A stretch of 64,000 nucleotides of DNA. Source: Hyphomicrobiales bacterium. Its GTDB lineage: Bacteria > Pseudomonadota > Alphaproteobacteria > Rhizobiales > Rhizobiaceae. Position numbers and translations under genes: made by a program. The stretch lies in assembly GCA_900489925.1 (NCBI GenBank), contig UEHQ01000002.1:728207-792206 (forward strand), written 5' to 3'. The notes under the pieces are model-generated. The model did not search any database. It was given only the letters and a program-made list of their open reading frames with translations, and was not told where the DNA came from. Below, one piece after another: positions 18,600-26,368 of the stretch (within the stretch, counting starts at the first letter, position 1; every line of letters begins with the position of its first letter).

Positions 18600-19221
18600 G
18601 CTGATTACCCTTCTGGCGGCAGACGCGCCGGTCCGTTTGCGGCTCGGCCGCGCGTTGGCGATCGCGCTGGTTGCGGGCGTGATCATCTCCGCAGCCATCC
18701 TGCTCGCCACCGTCGGCATTCGCCATGATATATCGATCGCTATCGAGACCACTCGCGTCCTCTTCAAGACCGGCCTCACCTTGATCCTCGCGCTCGCCGC
18801 TTGCGGCCTGGTTTTCCGGATCGGGAAGCCCGGAGCGTCGCTCAGAGCCAGAGGCCTGGTACTCCTCATCCCGGTCGCCCTCCTGGCTGTTGCCATCGTG
18901 CTTGAGCTGATTGTCGTACCTTCGCAAGATTGGACGACGCGCCTGGTTGGCAACAATGCCGGCTTCTGCCTGATCTTTATTCCGCTGCTTTCGGTAGCAC
19001 CACTGGCTGGCTTCCTGCTGGCATTGAGAGGCGGCGCGCCTACGCGACCGGCCCTTGCCGGCGCGGCAGCGGGCCTCGCCTCCGCCAGCATTGCAGCCGC
19101 CCTCTACGCCTGGCATTGCGCCGACGACAGCCCGCTTTTCGTGGCAACGTGGTACACGATCGCCATTGCGGCAGTCAGCGCAATCGGAGCCATGATCGGC
19201 CGACGATATCTGCGTTGGTAA
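18586..19221 (+). CDS. NrsF-family (DUF1109) membrane anti-sigma factor
   Basis: A 211-residue inner-membrane protein with six predicted membrane segments after a short cytoplasmic start (KTDELITLLAADA), the NrsF/DUF1109 layout and usual length. NrsF proteins hold a cognate ECF sigma factor at the membrane until a signal is sensed. GTG 18586 was chosen because GGAG lies eight bases upstream; GTG 18577 is also in frame. It overlaps the sigma gene by 14 bases, indicating coupled translation. Two cysteines (AACGL and WHCADD) could be redox-sensitive (inference). Confidence 0.88.
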   Translation: MKTDELITLLAADAPVRLRLGRALAIALVAGVIISAAILLATVGIRHDISIAIETTRVLFKTGLTLILALAACGLVFRIGKPGASLRARGLVLLIPVALLAVAIVLELIVVPSQDWTTRLVGNNAGFCLIFIPLLSVAPLAGFLLALRGGAPTRPALAGAAAGLASASIAAALYAWHCADDSPLFVATWYTIAIAAVSAIGAMIGRRYLRW

Positions 19222-19238
19222 TGTTCAGGAGAGGGAAA

Positions 19239-19266
19239 GTGAAAAGCCGTTGGTATCGGCTTTCAC
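19239..19266. terminator. Hairpin between convergent nrsF-like gene and tRNA-Leu
   Basis: GTGAAAAGCCG (19240-19249) pairs with CGGCTTTCAC (19257-19266) with one bulge. It lies between the NrsF stop and the tRNA 3' end and could end transcription from both sides; the T-run is only moderate. Confidence 0.5.
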
Positions 19267-19284
19267 ATTGTATTCCTTATGGAA

Positions 19285-19371
19285 TGGTGCCCAGAAGAGG
19301 ACTCGAACCTCCACACCCTTTCGGGTACCAGCACCTGAAGCTGGCGCGTCTACCAATTCCGCCATCTGGGC
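19285..19371 (-). tRNA. tRNA-Leu (anticodon CAG)
   Basis: On the minus strand 87 bases fold as a class II tRNA: acceptor stem GCCCAGA / TCTGGGC, D-arm with GGCGGAATTGGTAGACGCGC, anticodon stem CCAGC / GCTGG with loop TTCAGGT (anticodon CAG), a long variable arm (TACCCGAAAGGGTG) and T-loop TTCGAGT. The CCA end is encoded. It decodes CUG, a frequent leucine codon in this GC-rich genome. Confidence 0.96.
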
Positions 19372-19381
19372 GACGGAGAGC

Positions 19382-19410
19382 CATGTACGGGGGTGGCCTC
19401 TTGCTGTCAA
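19382..19410 (-). promoter_or_regulatory. Sigma-70-type promoter of tRNA-Leu
   Basis: On the minus strand TTGACA (19410-19405) is separated by 17 bases from TACATG (19387-19382), which lies 10 bases before the tRNA 5' end. Perfect -35 and spacing make this a convincing promoter. Confidence 0.75.
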
Positions 19411-19555
19411 CAGGGTTTTTGAAGTTTTTCTGACGGCGGGCAAAAAAGTCTGTGGTTGAGGAGCGGAAGCGCGCTTTTCACAGGAGCGTGACCCAGCTTG
19501 ATGCCGATTGGCGGGCGGTGCACTATATGGTCCGGGACACGAAAGGATTGTGGCG

Positions 19556-19984
19556 ATGCCCGATTTCAAGAATCTGTTGCTGATTGCTGTTTTGTCATTG
19601 GCACCCGGCGCATCGCTTTCGGCGATGCCGCTCGTGTCGTTGCCGCAGGGCGGGTCCGATCCCGATATCATCAATGTGCAGACCATGTGCGACGCACGCG
19701 GCTGCTTCACCTACGGGCGTACGCAATCCTTCCGTCCAGCCTACATGCAACCGAACTATCGTCCGCCAACGGCGACAGGGCCGACCTATTACCGGCCGCG
19801 CGCGCAGGGGGCGGCGCCCCTCTACTACAATACGAAGCCGGTGCAGACCGCTCGGCCGCAGACGCCCGACAAGAATTTCCATGTCCAATGGTGCCGCAAC
19901 CAGTACAGGACCTATAACCCGAAGACCGATCGCTTCCTGACCTACGAAGGGATCTACAAGACCTGCAGCTCGCCTTACGACTAG
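19556..19984 (+). CDS. BA14K family secreted protein
   Basis: A 142-residue protein with an N-terminal signal peptide (NLLLIAVLSLAPGASLSA). The middle region is rich in Pro, Tyr and Arg, and the C-terminal motif HVQWCRNQYRTYNPKTDRF matches the BA14K pattern (WC-x-x-RY-RSY-D/N-P-x-T-x-x-F). BA14K proteins are rhizobial and Brucella envelope-associated or lectin-like antigens; their physiological role is unclear. ATG 19556 was chosen over 19508 because the signal peptide starts right after it and AAAGGA precedes it. Four cysteines may form disulfides. Confidence 0.8.
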   Translation: MPDFKNLLLIAVLSLAPGASLSAMPLVSLPQGGSDPDIINVQTMCDARGCFTYGRTQSFRPAYMQPNYRPPTATGPTYYRPRAQGAAPLYYNTKPVQTARPQTPDKNFHVQWCRNQYRTYNPKTDRFLTYEGIYKTCSSPYD

Positions 19985-19986
19985 GC

Positions 19987-20283
19987 TCAGCTTTCGAGCG
20001 ACGCCCGATCGGTATGACCGAGGTCCCTGCCCGGCTCGATAATGTCGCGCACGCGCTGCTTCAGCTCCTTCGGGCCGGGAAAGCCGCCGTCCCGCTTGCG
20101 CTCCCATATCAGTTCATCATCCACGCGGATCTCGAAGTTGCCGCCGGTGCCGGGAATGAGAGCGACTTCGCCCAGACTGTCGGTAAATGTCTGCAGCAGC
20201 TCCTGCGCCATCCAGCCTGCCCGCAGCAGCCAGTTGCACTGGGTGCAATAGAGGATTGTGACGCGGGCTTTCTTGTCGCTCAT
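19987..20283 (-). CDS. SelT/SelW/SelH (Rdx) family protein
   Basis: A 98-residue thioredoxin-like-fold protein with the family redox motif CTQC after the first beta strand (TILYCTQCNWLL), Cys replacing selenocysteine. The core PGTGGNFEIRVDDELIWERK and the FPGPKELKQRVRDII helix fit the Rdx family. Homologues are thought to act in thiol redox reactions. The start at 20283 has AGGAG upstream. It is convergent with the BA14K gene, only two bases apart. Confidence 0.85.
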   Translation of the reverse strand: MSDKKARVTILYCTQCNWLLRAGWMAQELLQTFTDSLGEVALIPGTGGNFEIRVDDELIWERKRDGGFPGPKELKQRVRDIIEPGRDLGHTDRASLES

Positions 20284-20398
20284 CGGAGACTCCTGTGGTG
20301 ATCCGGCTTCGCTAACTGCCTACACAGGACGCAATGCATATTGCAACGGCGAAGCGCATGGTGTTCCTGTTTCCCGGCTGAGAAGACAGGAGTCGCTG

Positions 20399-21136
20399 AT
20401 GCGGGTAGCTATCGTCGAGAACATGAAGAACACGCCGCTTGGGCCGCTCGGTCTGGCACTGGCCGAAGCAGGCGCCGAAATCACCTATTTCAGGCCTTAC
20501 ATCGACCAGAAGCTCCCTGCGGGCATTTTCGACCATGATGCACTGGTCGTGCTTGGCGGCGAGCAGAACGCACTCGACGACGAAAAGCATCCCTATCTGC
20601 CGGCTCTGGCGCGGCTGATGCTACGCTTCACCGAATCAGGCAAGGCAGTGCTCGGCATCTGCCTTGGCGCTCAGTTGCTGGCGCGCGGTCACGGCGCGGA
20701 GAACCGCCTGAACTTCCAGCTGGAATTCGGCTGGCAACCGATCGAGCAAACGGAGGATGGCAGGAGCGATCCGCTGCTGGCGGGTCTCGATCCGACCTTC
20801 ACGACCTTCGAGTGGCACAGCGACACGTTTACGCTGCCTGCGGGCGCCACCCGCCTGGCGACCGGGACGCTGGTGGAAAACCAGGCGTTTCGTGTCGGGC
20901 GCGCCGCCTACGGCACGCAGTTTCACTTCGAGGCCAGTTCCGGCGTCGTCGCCGATTGGACGGTGGATTTCGAGACCTCGATCAGGCGCATGGAGCCGGA
21001 CTGGCTCGAGCGCTATCCGGCACTTGCGGCAGAACACGCCGGAAAGGCCGATGTGACGGGGCTGACGATCGCGCGCAACTGGGTGCGCTTGATCGATATT
21101 GCCACGGCGGACGAGCGACTTGTCGCCAGCGCCTAG
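20399..21136 (+). CDS. Class I glutamine amidotransferase family protein
   Basis: A 245-residue stand-alone class I amidotransferase (GMP synthase glutaminase-like). The nucleophilic Cys is in AVLGICLGAQLLARG near residue 87, the catalytic His in AYGTQFHFEAS near residue 175. Such proteins hydrolyse amide or gamma-glutamyl bonds; some degrade gamma-glutamyl polyamines. Adjacent genes give no clue to the substrate. ATG 20399 is backed by AGGAG six bases upstream; the longer frame from 20258 overlaps the divergent SelW-like gene and was not used. Confidence 0.85.
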   Translation: MRVAIVENMKNTPLGPLGLALAEAGAEITYFRPYIDQKLPAGIFDHDALVVLGGEQNALDDEKHPYLPALARLMLRFTESGKAVLGICLGAQLLARGHGAENRLNFQLEFGWQPIEQTEDGRSDPLLAGLDPTFTTFEWHSDTFTLPAGATRLATGTLVENQAFRVGRAAYGTQFHFEASSGVVADWTVDFETSIRRMEPDWLERYPALAAEHAGKADVTGLTIARNWVRLIDIATADERLVASA

Positions 21137-21155
21137 GGTGTGATGAGCATGTCTT

Positions 21156-21174
21156 CCTCGGCCCTTAGCCGAGG
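21156..21174 (+). terminator. Hairpin downstream of the amidotransferase gene
   Basis: CCTCGGC-CCTTA-GCCGAGG is a perfect 7-bp stem 20 bases after the stop codon. The following sequence is only weakly T-rich, so it is a weak terminator candidate. Confidence 0.45.
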
Positions 21175-21260
21175 ATCTGTATGTCGCTTCGCTGTTGTGA
21201 CTGTTGCAGCGGTTTTGGGATAAGCCCAAGCTCACGAGTGAGAACGTCGCCCAGGAACGA

Positions 21261-21284
21261 GGGCGGCACCAAGCGATGCCGCCC
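21261..21284 (-). terminator. Hairpin downstream of the GH127 gene
   Basis: GGGCGGC (21261-21267) pairs with GCCGCCC (21278-21284) across a 10-base loop, just after the GH127 stop on the minus strand. The sequence beyond (CTCGTTCCTGG on the minus strand) has few Ts, so termination strength is uncertain. Confidence 0.5.
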
Positions 21285-21292
21285 GTCTCTCG

Positions 21293-23209
21293 TTACCCTT
21301 CTGACCTGATCCAGACGAGCATTTCGCCAGGAGTGCGGTTGTCCCAGAGGTGGTAGGGCACGAATCGAACCGTGGTCTCCTTCGCCGCGGGCGGCGTCGT
21401 GCGATAGAGCGTCGAGCCCCATTCCTCCGTTTCCCTGACGGCAGGGATATCCAGCGCGACGGCGCCGCGGAGTTCGGCAATTTCCGCCGTCTTCGCGGTC
21501 GAGGCGCCACCCTTGAGCTGTATCCCGTTCAGACCTGAACCGTTGTCGGTTGCTTCCACGCAATAGACCAGCGGCCCGCGCATCAACGCAGCCCGTCCGG
21601 CATCCTGGCGCACGAGCGGATTTGCCCAGAGCGCACGGGTGGCGAGCGGAATCTCGAGATCGATCTGGTCGCCGCTCTTCCATTCGCGCTCGATGCGAGC
21701 ATAGCCATCGATCTCAACCGATGCAAGGTTCACCGGCTCGCCGTTGACCCGGAGCTTCGCGCCATCGGCCCACTCAGGAATACGCAACGACACGGCAAAA
21801 CACGTCGGCTTTTCGGTGGTCACATCGAAGTGGATGGCGCCGTCCCACGGATAGCGGGTCTGCTGCGCAAGCTCGACCGATGCGCCGGCGATCTCGAAAC
21901 GCGCCTTGCCTTCGCCGTAGAGATGAACGGCGATCTCGTCTTCCGCGACGCCGTACATGTAGGAGCCGATCGAGGCGAGCAGACGGGCGATGTTCGGCGG
22001 GCAGCAGGGGCAATGGTGCCAAACCCAGCGGTGATGCTTGCCAGCACTTTCCAGCGGGTTCTCGTAGAAGAACGTCTTGCCATCAAGCGACAGGCCGGAC
22101 ATCGCGCCGTTGTAGAGCGCCTGCTCCATGATGTCGGCGTAGCGGCGGTTCGGGCCGCGACCGAGCATGCGGTTGGCCCAGAAGACGAGGCCGACGGAAG
22201 CGCAGGTCTCGGCATAGGCACTCTCGTTCGGCAGATCGTAGTAGTCGGTGAAGCCTTCGTTGGCAGCAGCCGGACCGATGCCGCCAGTGACGTACATCTG
22301 CTTGGTCGTCAGATCGTCCCACAAGGTCTCCAGAGCGTTGGTCAGGCTGTCATCGCTGTACTCGGTCGCGATATCGGCCATGCCCGAATAGAGGTACATG
22401 GCGCGAACAGCGTGGCCGACGACTTTCTTCTGGTCGCGGACCGGCTCATGGGCCTGGCCGTATTCGTAGGTCTTCTGGTGATAATCTTCGGCGCTGCGAC
22501 CGTCGCGGATCGCCTCTTCGGTGAAGAAGTTCGGCTCGGTCCCGCGCTCATCGACGAAGAACTTCGCAAGGTCCAGATACTTCTTCTGACCGGTCACGCG
22601 GGCGAGCTTGACCAGCGCCAGCTCCACTTCCTCGTGGCCGCAATAGCCTGCGATCTGGCCCGGGCCATGGCCGAAGACGGTGATCATGTAGTCGGAAAAG
22701 CGGCACATAATATCGAGCAGCTTGCGCTTGCCAGTGGCCTGGTAATAGGCGACCGCGCCTTCGATCAGATGGCCGGCGCAATAGAGTTCATGATGGTCGC
22801 GCAAGTTTGTCCACCGGCGATCCGGCTGGACGCGCTGGAACCAGGCGTTCAGATAGCCGTCCTTGTCCTGCAGCTTCTCGTACATATCGACGATGGCGTC
22901 GACGCGGGCTTCCAGCGCCGGATTGGCGCGCCGGTAGAGCGAATAGGCCACAGTTTCGATCGACTTGCCGAGATCGCTATCCCAGAACATCTGCGTCGAG
23001 CCGCCCCAGGGGCCGATCGGGATGACGACGCCATCGCTCGGCTGGTCGACATCGATGGCGCGCACCATGCCGGCTTCCACGCAGCGGTCGAGCAGGGTTT
23101 CGGCGGTGGAATCACAAATCGCGTCCTGGCGATCACCGAAGAGCCCATACACATCGACGTTGGGAACGGGGAGCGGACGGAACTGGCGATCTCTTTTCAG
23201 CTTGTTCAT
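21293..23209 (-). CDS. GH127-type beta-L-arabinofuranosidase (DUF1680)
   Basis: A 638-residue (alpha/alpha)6-barrel glycosidase. Characterised GH127 enzymes use a zinc-bound cysteine nucleophile with Glu-x-Cys and Cys-Cys ligands; here these match Glu334-Thr-Cys336 (YAETCASV) and Cys402-Cys403 (HHCPCCPPN). Other family segments are GHLIEGAVAYYQATGKRKLL and YVTGGIGPAAANEGF. No signal peptide is visible, so it should act in the cytoplasm on short imported arabinosides, such as those from plant hydroxyproline-rich glycoproteins. It is the last gene of a LacI-headed operon encoding a sugar importer. Specificity is inferred; the family also contains other activities. Confidence 0.88.
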   Translation of the reverse strand: MNKLKRDRQFRPLPVPNVDVYGLFGDRQDAICDSTAETLLDRCVEAGMVRAIDVDQPSDGVVIPIGPWGGSTQMFWDSDLGKSIETVAYSLYRRANPALEARVDAIVDMYEKLQDKDGYLNAWFQRVQPDRRWTNLRDHHELYCAGHLIEGAVAYYQATGKRKLLDIMCRFSDYMITVFGHGPGQIAGYCGHEEVELALVKLARVTGQKKYLDLAKFFVDERGTEPNFFTEEAIRDGRSAEDYHQKTYEYGQAHEPVRDQKKVVGHAVRAMYLYSGMADIATEYSDDSLTNALETLWDDLTTKQMYVTGGIGPAAANEGFTDYYDLPNESAYAETCASVGLVFWANRMLGRGPNRRYADIMEQALYNGAMSGLSLDGKTFFYENPLESAGKHHRWVWHHCPCCPPNIARLLASIGSYMYGVAEDEIAVHLYGEGKARFEIAGASVELAQQTRYPWDGAIHFDVTTEKPTCFAVSLRIPEWADGAKLRVNGEPVNLASVEIDGYARIEREWKSGDQIDLEIPLATRALWANPLVRQDAGRAALMRGPLVYCVEATDNGSGLNGIQLKGGASTAKTAEIAELRGAVALDIPAVRETEEWGSTLYRTTPPAAKETTVRFVPYHLWDNRTPGEMLVWIRSEG

Positions 23210-23234
23210 GGCTTAATCCATTTCTCTCGGGAGG

Positions 23235-24098
23235 TTATTTCACTGCGCCGGCCATGAGCCCGCGCATGTAGTAGCGTTGCAAAAGCAGGAAGACGATCAG
23301 GCAGGGGATGGTCATCACGGCGACGCCGGCCTGCACGGCGCCCCAGTTGATCGCTCCAAGACGACCGGCGCGAACCGCCATCATCAGAACAGGGAGCGTG
23401 TATTTCTCATTGCTGGAGAGCAGCACGAGCGCTGCCAGAAACTCGTTCCACGCATTGAGGAAGGCGAAGATCGCCACCGTCGCGACACCCGGCAGCACGA
23501 GCGGCAGCAGCACCATGACCAGCATCTTCATGTCCTGCGCGCCATCAATGCGCGCGGCTTCCTCGATCTCCTTCGGCACCGCGTCGAAGGCATTTCGCAT
23601 CATGAAGACGGAGAAGGGCAGCTGCAGTGTCACGTAGACCAGCGTCAGCCCGAACAGCGAATTGTTGAGGCCAAGCTTCGCCAGGATGATGAAGAGCGGC
23701 GTGAGGATCGACTGGAACGGGATCATCAGCGTCGCGATGATCAGCACGAAGAAGACGTTCTTGAGCGGGAAGCGATAGCGCGAGAAGCCATAGCCGGCGA
23801 GCAGGCTGATGGCGACGGTCAACACCACGGTCGCCAGCGAGACGATCAGCGAATTGATCGTATGCTGCCAGATGCCGGCGCCGAAGCTGTCGAGCGAACG
23901 ATAGGAGTCGAAGCTGATCCCTGTCGTCGGCCACGGCGGCAGCGGTGGCAAGCGGGCTTCGGTGCCATGCCGCAGCGAGGCCAGCAGCGTGATGACGAAA
24001 GGTGCCAGGAAGAAGATCGTGATGGCCAGTCCGGTTCCGTGATAGGCCGTTTGCGCCCGCAGCTCCCTGCTTCTTGGCCGTCCAGTGACGCGGCTCAT
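23235..24098 (-). CDS. Sugar ABC transporter permease, MalG type
   Basis: A 287-residue inner-membrane permease of the CUT1 class with six membrane segments. The ATPase-coupling motif is KEIEEAARIDGAQDMKMLVMVLLPLV near residues 185-210. Its start overlaps the stop of the MalF-type gene by four bases (ATGA), so translation is coupled. It forms a heterodimer with that protein, and the operon has a binding protein but no ATPase. Confidence 0.92.
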   Translation of the reverse strand: MSRVTGRPRSRELRAQTAYHGTGLAITIFFLAPFVITLLASLRHGTEARLPPLPPWPTTGISFDSYRSLDSFGAGIWQHTINSLIVSLATVVLTVAISLLAGYGFSRYRFPLKNVFFVLIIATLMIPFQSILTPLFIILAKLGLNNSLFGLTLVYVTLQLPFSVFMMRNAFDAVPKEIEEAARIDGAQDMKMLVMVLLPLVLPGVATVAIFAFLNAWNEFLAALVLLSSNEKYTLPVLMMAVRAGRLGAINWGAVQAGVAVMTIPCLIVFLLLQRYYMRGLMAGAVK

Positions 24099-25012
24099 GC
24101 GCGCTCCTCCCCAACCTTGAGCAGCCAGAGCTGCGCAACGCTGATGACCACCAGAATGGCGAGAAGCGCGATCGAAAGGGCCGCACCGTAGCCAAGATTG
24201 AAGGACACGAAGGACTGGTTGAAGATGTAATAGACGACCGAGATCATGCGGTTCTGTGGGCCGCCGGCGGTCATGATGTAGAACTGATCGAAGGCCAGGA
24301 TGGAGCCGGTAACCGAGATGATCAGCGCCAGCGCGATCGTGCGGCGCATCAGCGGCAGGGTAATGAAGCGAAAACGCTGCCACCACGAGGCGCCATCGAC
24401 GACGGCGGCTTCCGTTAGATCGGTCGGGATCGCCTGCAGGCCGGTCAGAAGAATGATCATGGTGAAGCCCGCGATCTTCCAGACGACCATAACGATGATG
24501 GTGAGAAACGCGCTGTCGAAGGTCGCCAGCAAATTAGGGCTTCTCTCGACAAGGCCGAGTGCCTTCAAGGCCGGGCCGATGAAGCCGCTGTCGACATTGG
24601 CGAGCCAGACCCAGAGCAGCGAGGCCGACGCCAGCCCGACGACGACGGGCAGGAAGATGATCGTCCGGTAAGTACTGACGAAGGCCCGTTCACGCTCAAC
24701 GAACAGCGCAAGCGGAAAGGCAACGGCGAAGATCACGATGGTGACGATAACAGTATAGTAGGCTGTGAAGTTCAGCGCCGCCACGAAACGGCTGTCGTTG
24801 AACATGCGGAAGTAATTGTTGAAACCGATCCAGCGCTGGGCGCCCATCAGGGGCCAGTTGTGCAAGCTCATCCAGCCCGTGAAGATCACCGGCAGGACAA
24901 AGAAGACAATGACGAGAAGCATCGCCGGAGCGATATAGAGAAGGCCGGTCCATTCCGGTCTGGTAGTCCGCCTGCGCACACATGATCGCTGCACTTGACC
25001 TGTAACGGTCAT
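24095..25012 (-). CDS. Sugar ABC transporter permease, MalF/UgpA type
   Basis: A 305-residue inner-membrane permease with six membrane segments. Family features are the N-terminal WTGLLYIAPAMLLVIVFFVLP, the loop segment YRTIIFLPVVVGLASASLLW and the coupling motif TDLTEAAVVDGASWWQRFRF. Start 25012 has GGAG eight bases upstream; the longer frame to 25144 would run into the binding-protein gene. It is the partner of the MalG-type permease. Confidence 0.92.
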   Translation of the reverse strand: MTVTGQVQRSCVRRRTTRPEWTGLLYIAPAMLLVIVFFVLPVIFTGWMSLHNWPLMGAQRWIGFNNYFRMFNDSRFVAALNFTAYYTVIVTIVIFAVAFPLALFVERERAFVSTYRTIIFLPVVVGLASASLLWVWLANVDSGFIGPALKALGLVERSPNLLATFDSAFLTIIVMVVWKIAGFTMIILLTGLQAIPTDLTEAAVVDGASWWQRFRFITLPLMRRTIALALIISVTGSILAFDQFYIMTAGGPQNRMISVVYYIFNQSFVSFNLGYGAALSIALLAILVVISVAQLWLLKVGEERA

Positions 25013-25088
25013 CGAAACACTCCGCATCATTTCTGGGAAAACCGGCCGGAGGACTGCCACAATCCTCCGGCCGCGGCCTTTTGGGAGA

Positions 25089-26327
25089 TTATTGGCCGCT
25101 GTCGATGATCGACTGCATCTCGGACTGCGCGGTCGAGAAGGCACCGTCCACGTCGTCGCCGAAGATCGCGGCGTTGGTGAAGGTTGCCCACGGACCGTTG
25201 GCGCTGTTGATCAGATCGTTGAACTGCAGCGTGTAGGGCGTCTTGGCAACGCTGATGGCCTTCAGGCCGACCTGCAGGCGTGGATCGAGGCCCTCAAGCA
25301 CCTTGTCGGCGATGTCGCCGCGTGTCGGCAGACTGCCGTACTTCGCCATCGTCTTCTGGCCGTCCATCGAATAGATGTATTCGAGGAAGTCCTTCACGGC
25401 GTCGATCTTCTTGGTGCCCTTGGTGATGACGAAGTTATCGCCACCGGCGAAGGACGACGGCTGGCCGTCAACACCGGGGATCAGCGTCACGCCGAAGTTG
25501 ATATCGGGGTGCTCGGTGACCAGTGTGCCGATTGCAAAAGCGCCAAGGCTCTGCTGCCCGATCTTGCCGTTGGTGAAGCTCAAGAAGTTGGCGCCATTGT
25601 CGCTCGCGGCACCAGCCGGCACCAGGTCCTTCTTGACCATGTCACGGTAGTAGCCGACCGCCTTGCGCATCTGCGGCGTATCGAGTGTGGCGGTCTTGCC
25701 ATCGGCCGACAGGATGTCGGCACCGGCACCCCAGGTGAGTGGGGTGAAGGTGAAGATCATGCAGCCGCCGCAACCGCCGCCGGAGAAGTAGAAGCCGTAG
25801 GTGTCGTCACCGAGCTTGCGGATCTTTTCAGCGTTGGCGGTGATCTCTTCCCACGTCGCGGGCGCCTTTTCCGGGTCAAGTCCGGCCTTCTTGTAGAGAT
25901 CCTTGTTCCAGGCAAAGACCGACGTTTCGACCGACAACGGCAGGCCGTAGATGTGATCCTGATAGGTGCCGAGGCGGACGTGCGACGGCGACAGCGAGTT
26001 GAAATAGGGCAGCTTTTTCGCCCAGTCGGTCAGGTCCTCGAGCTGGCCGGCAGCGGCAAAGGCCGGCGTATAGATGAGGTCCATCGACAGCGCGTCCGGC
26101 GCCTGACCGCCGGCAATGGCGGTCGCATATTTCTGGACGAGTTCGGAGAACGGAACTTCAGTCGCAACGACCTGGTTCTCGTGGCTGGCGTTGTAGGCCT
26201 CCACCACCTTCTTGAAGGATTCGCCGATACCGGAACGAACCCACATTTCCACCTTTTCGGCGGCCGATGCACCTGTCACCAGGCACAGGGTAGCAACGCT
26301 TGTCGCTGCCAATAGACGCTTGATCAT
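25089..26327 (-). CDS. Extracellular solute-binding protein family 1 (sugar)
   Basis: A 412-residue periplasmic protein with a signal peptide (IKRLLAATSVATLCLVTGASA, cleavage near residue 22) and the SBP_bac_1 fold (GLPLSVETSVFAWNKDLYKKAG, and YIYSMDGQKTMAKYGSLPTR near the C-terminus). It delivers a carbohydrate to the two permeases encoded downstream. A short Gly/Cys-rich stretch (FSGGGCGGCMIF) is unusual and could hold a disulfide near the binding cleft. GGAGG precedes the ATG at 26327. The upstream lacI ends 41 bases away. Confidence 0.92.
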   Translation of the reverse strand: MIKRLLAATSVATLCLVTGASAAEKVEMWVRSGIGESFKKVVEAYNASHENQVVATEVPFSELVQKYATAIAGGQAPDALSMDLIYTPAFAAAGQLEDLTDWAKKLPYFNSLSPSHVRLGTYQDHIYGLPLSVETSVFAWNKDLYKKAGLDPEKAPATWEEITANAEKIRKLGDDTYGFYFSGGGCGGCMIFTFTPLTWGAGADILSADGKTATLDTPQMRKAVGYYRDMVKKDLVPAGAASDNGANFLSFTNGKIGQQSLGAFAIGTLVTEHPDINFGVTLIPGVDGQPSSFAGGDNFVITKGTKKIDAVKDFLEYIYSMDGQKTMAKYGSLPTRGDIADKVLEGLDPRLQVGLKAISVAKTPYTLQFNDLINSANGPWATFTNAAIFGDDVDGAFSTAQSEMQSIIDSGQ

Positions 26328-26368
26328 GGCTTTCCTCCCAAAGTGGCGCTCTCCTCCGCGCCGGTTCC

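Noticed and set aside
19285..19371. tRNA-Leu as a genomic-island attachment site
   Set aside because: No integrase, no duplicated tRNA 3' end and no change in gene character on either side; the same holds for tRNA-Ala at 56072.
21830..23257. 475-codon plus-strand ORF opposite the GH127 gene
   Set aside because: It is a by-product of GC-rich codon use on the opposite strand; the minus-strand frame has the full catalytic motif set and operon context.
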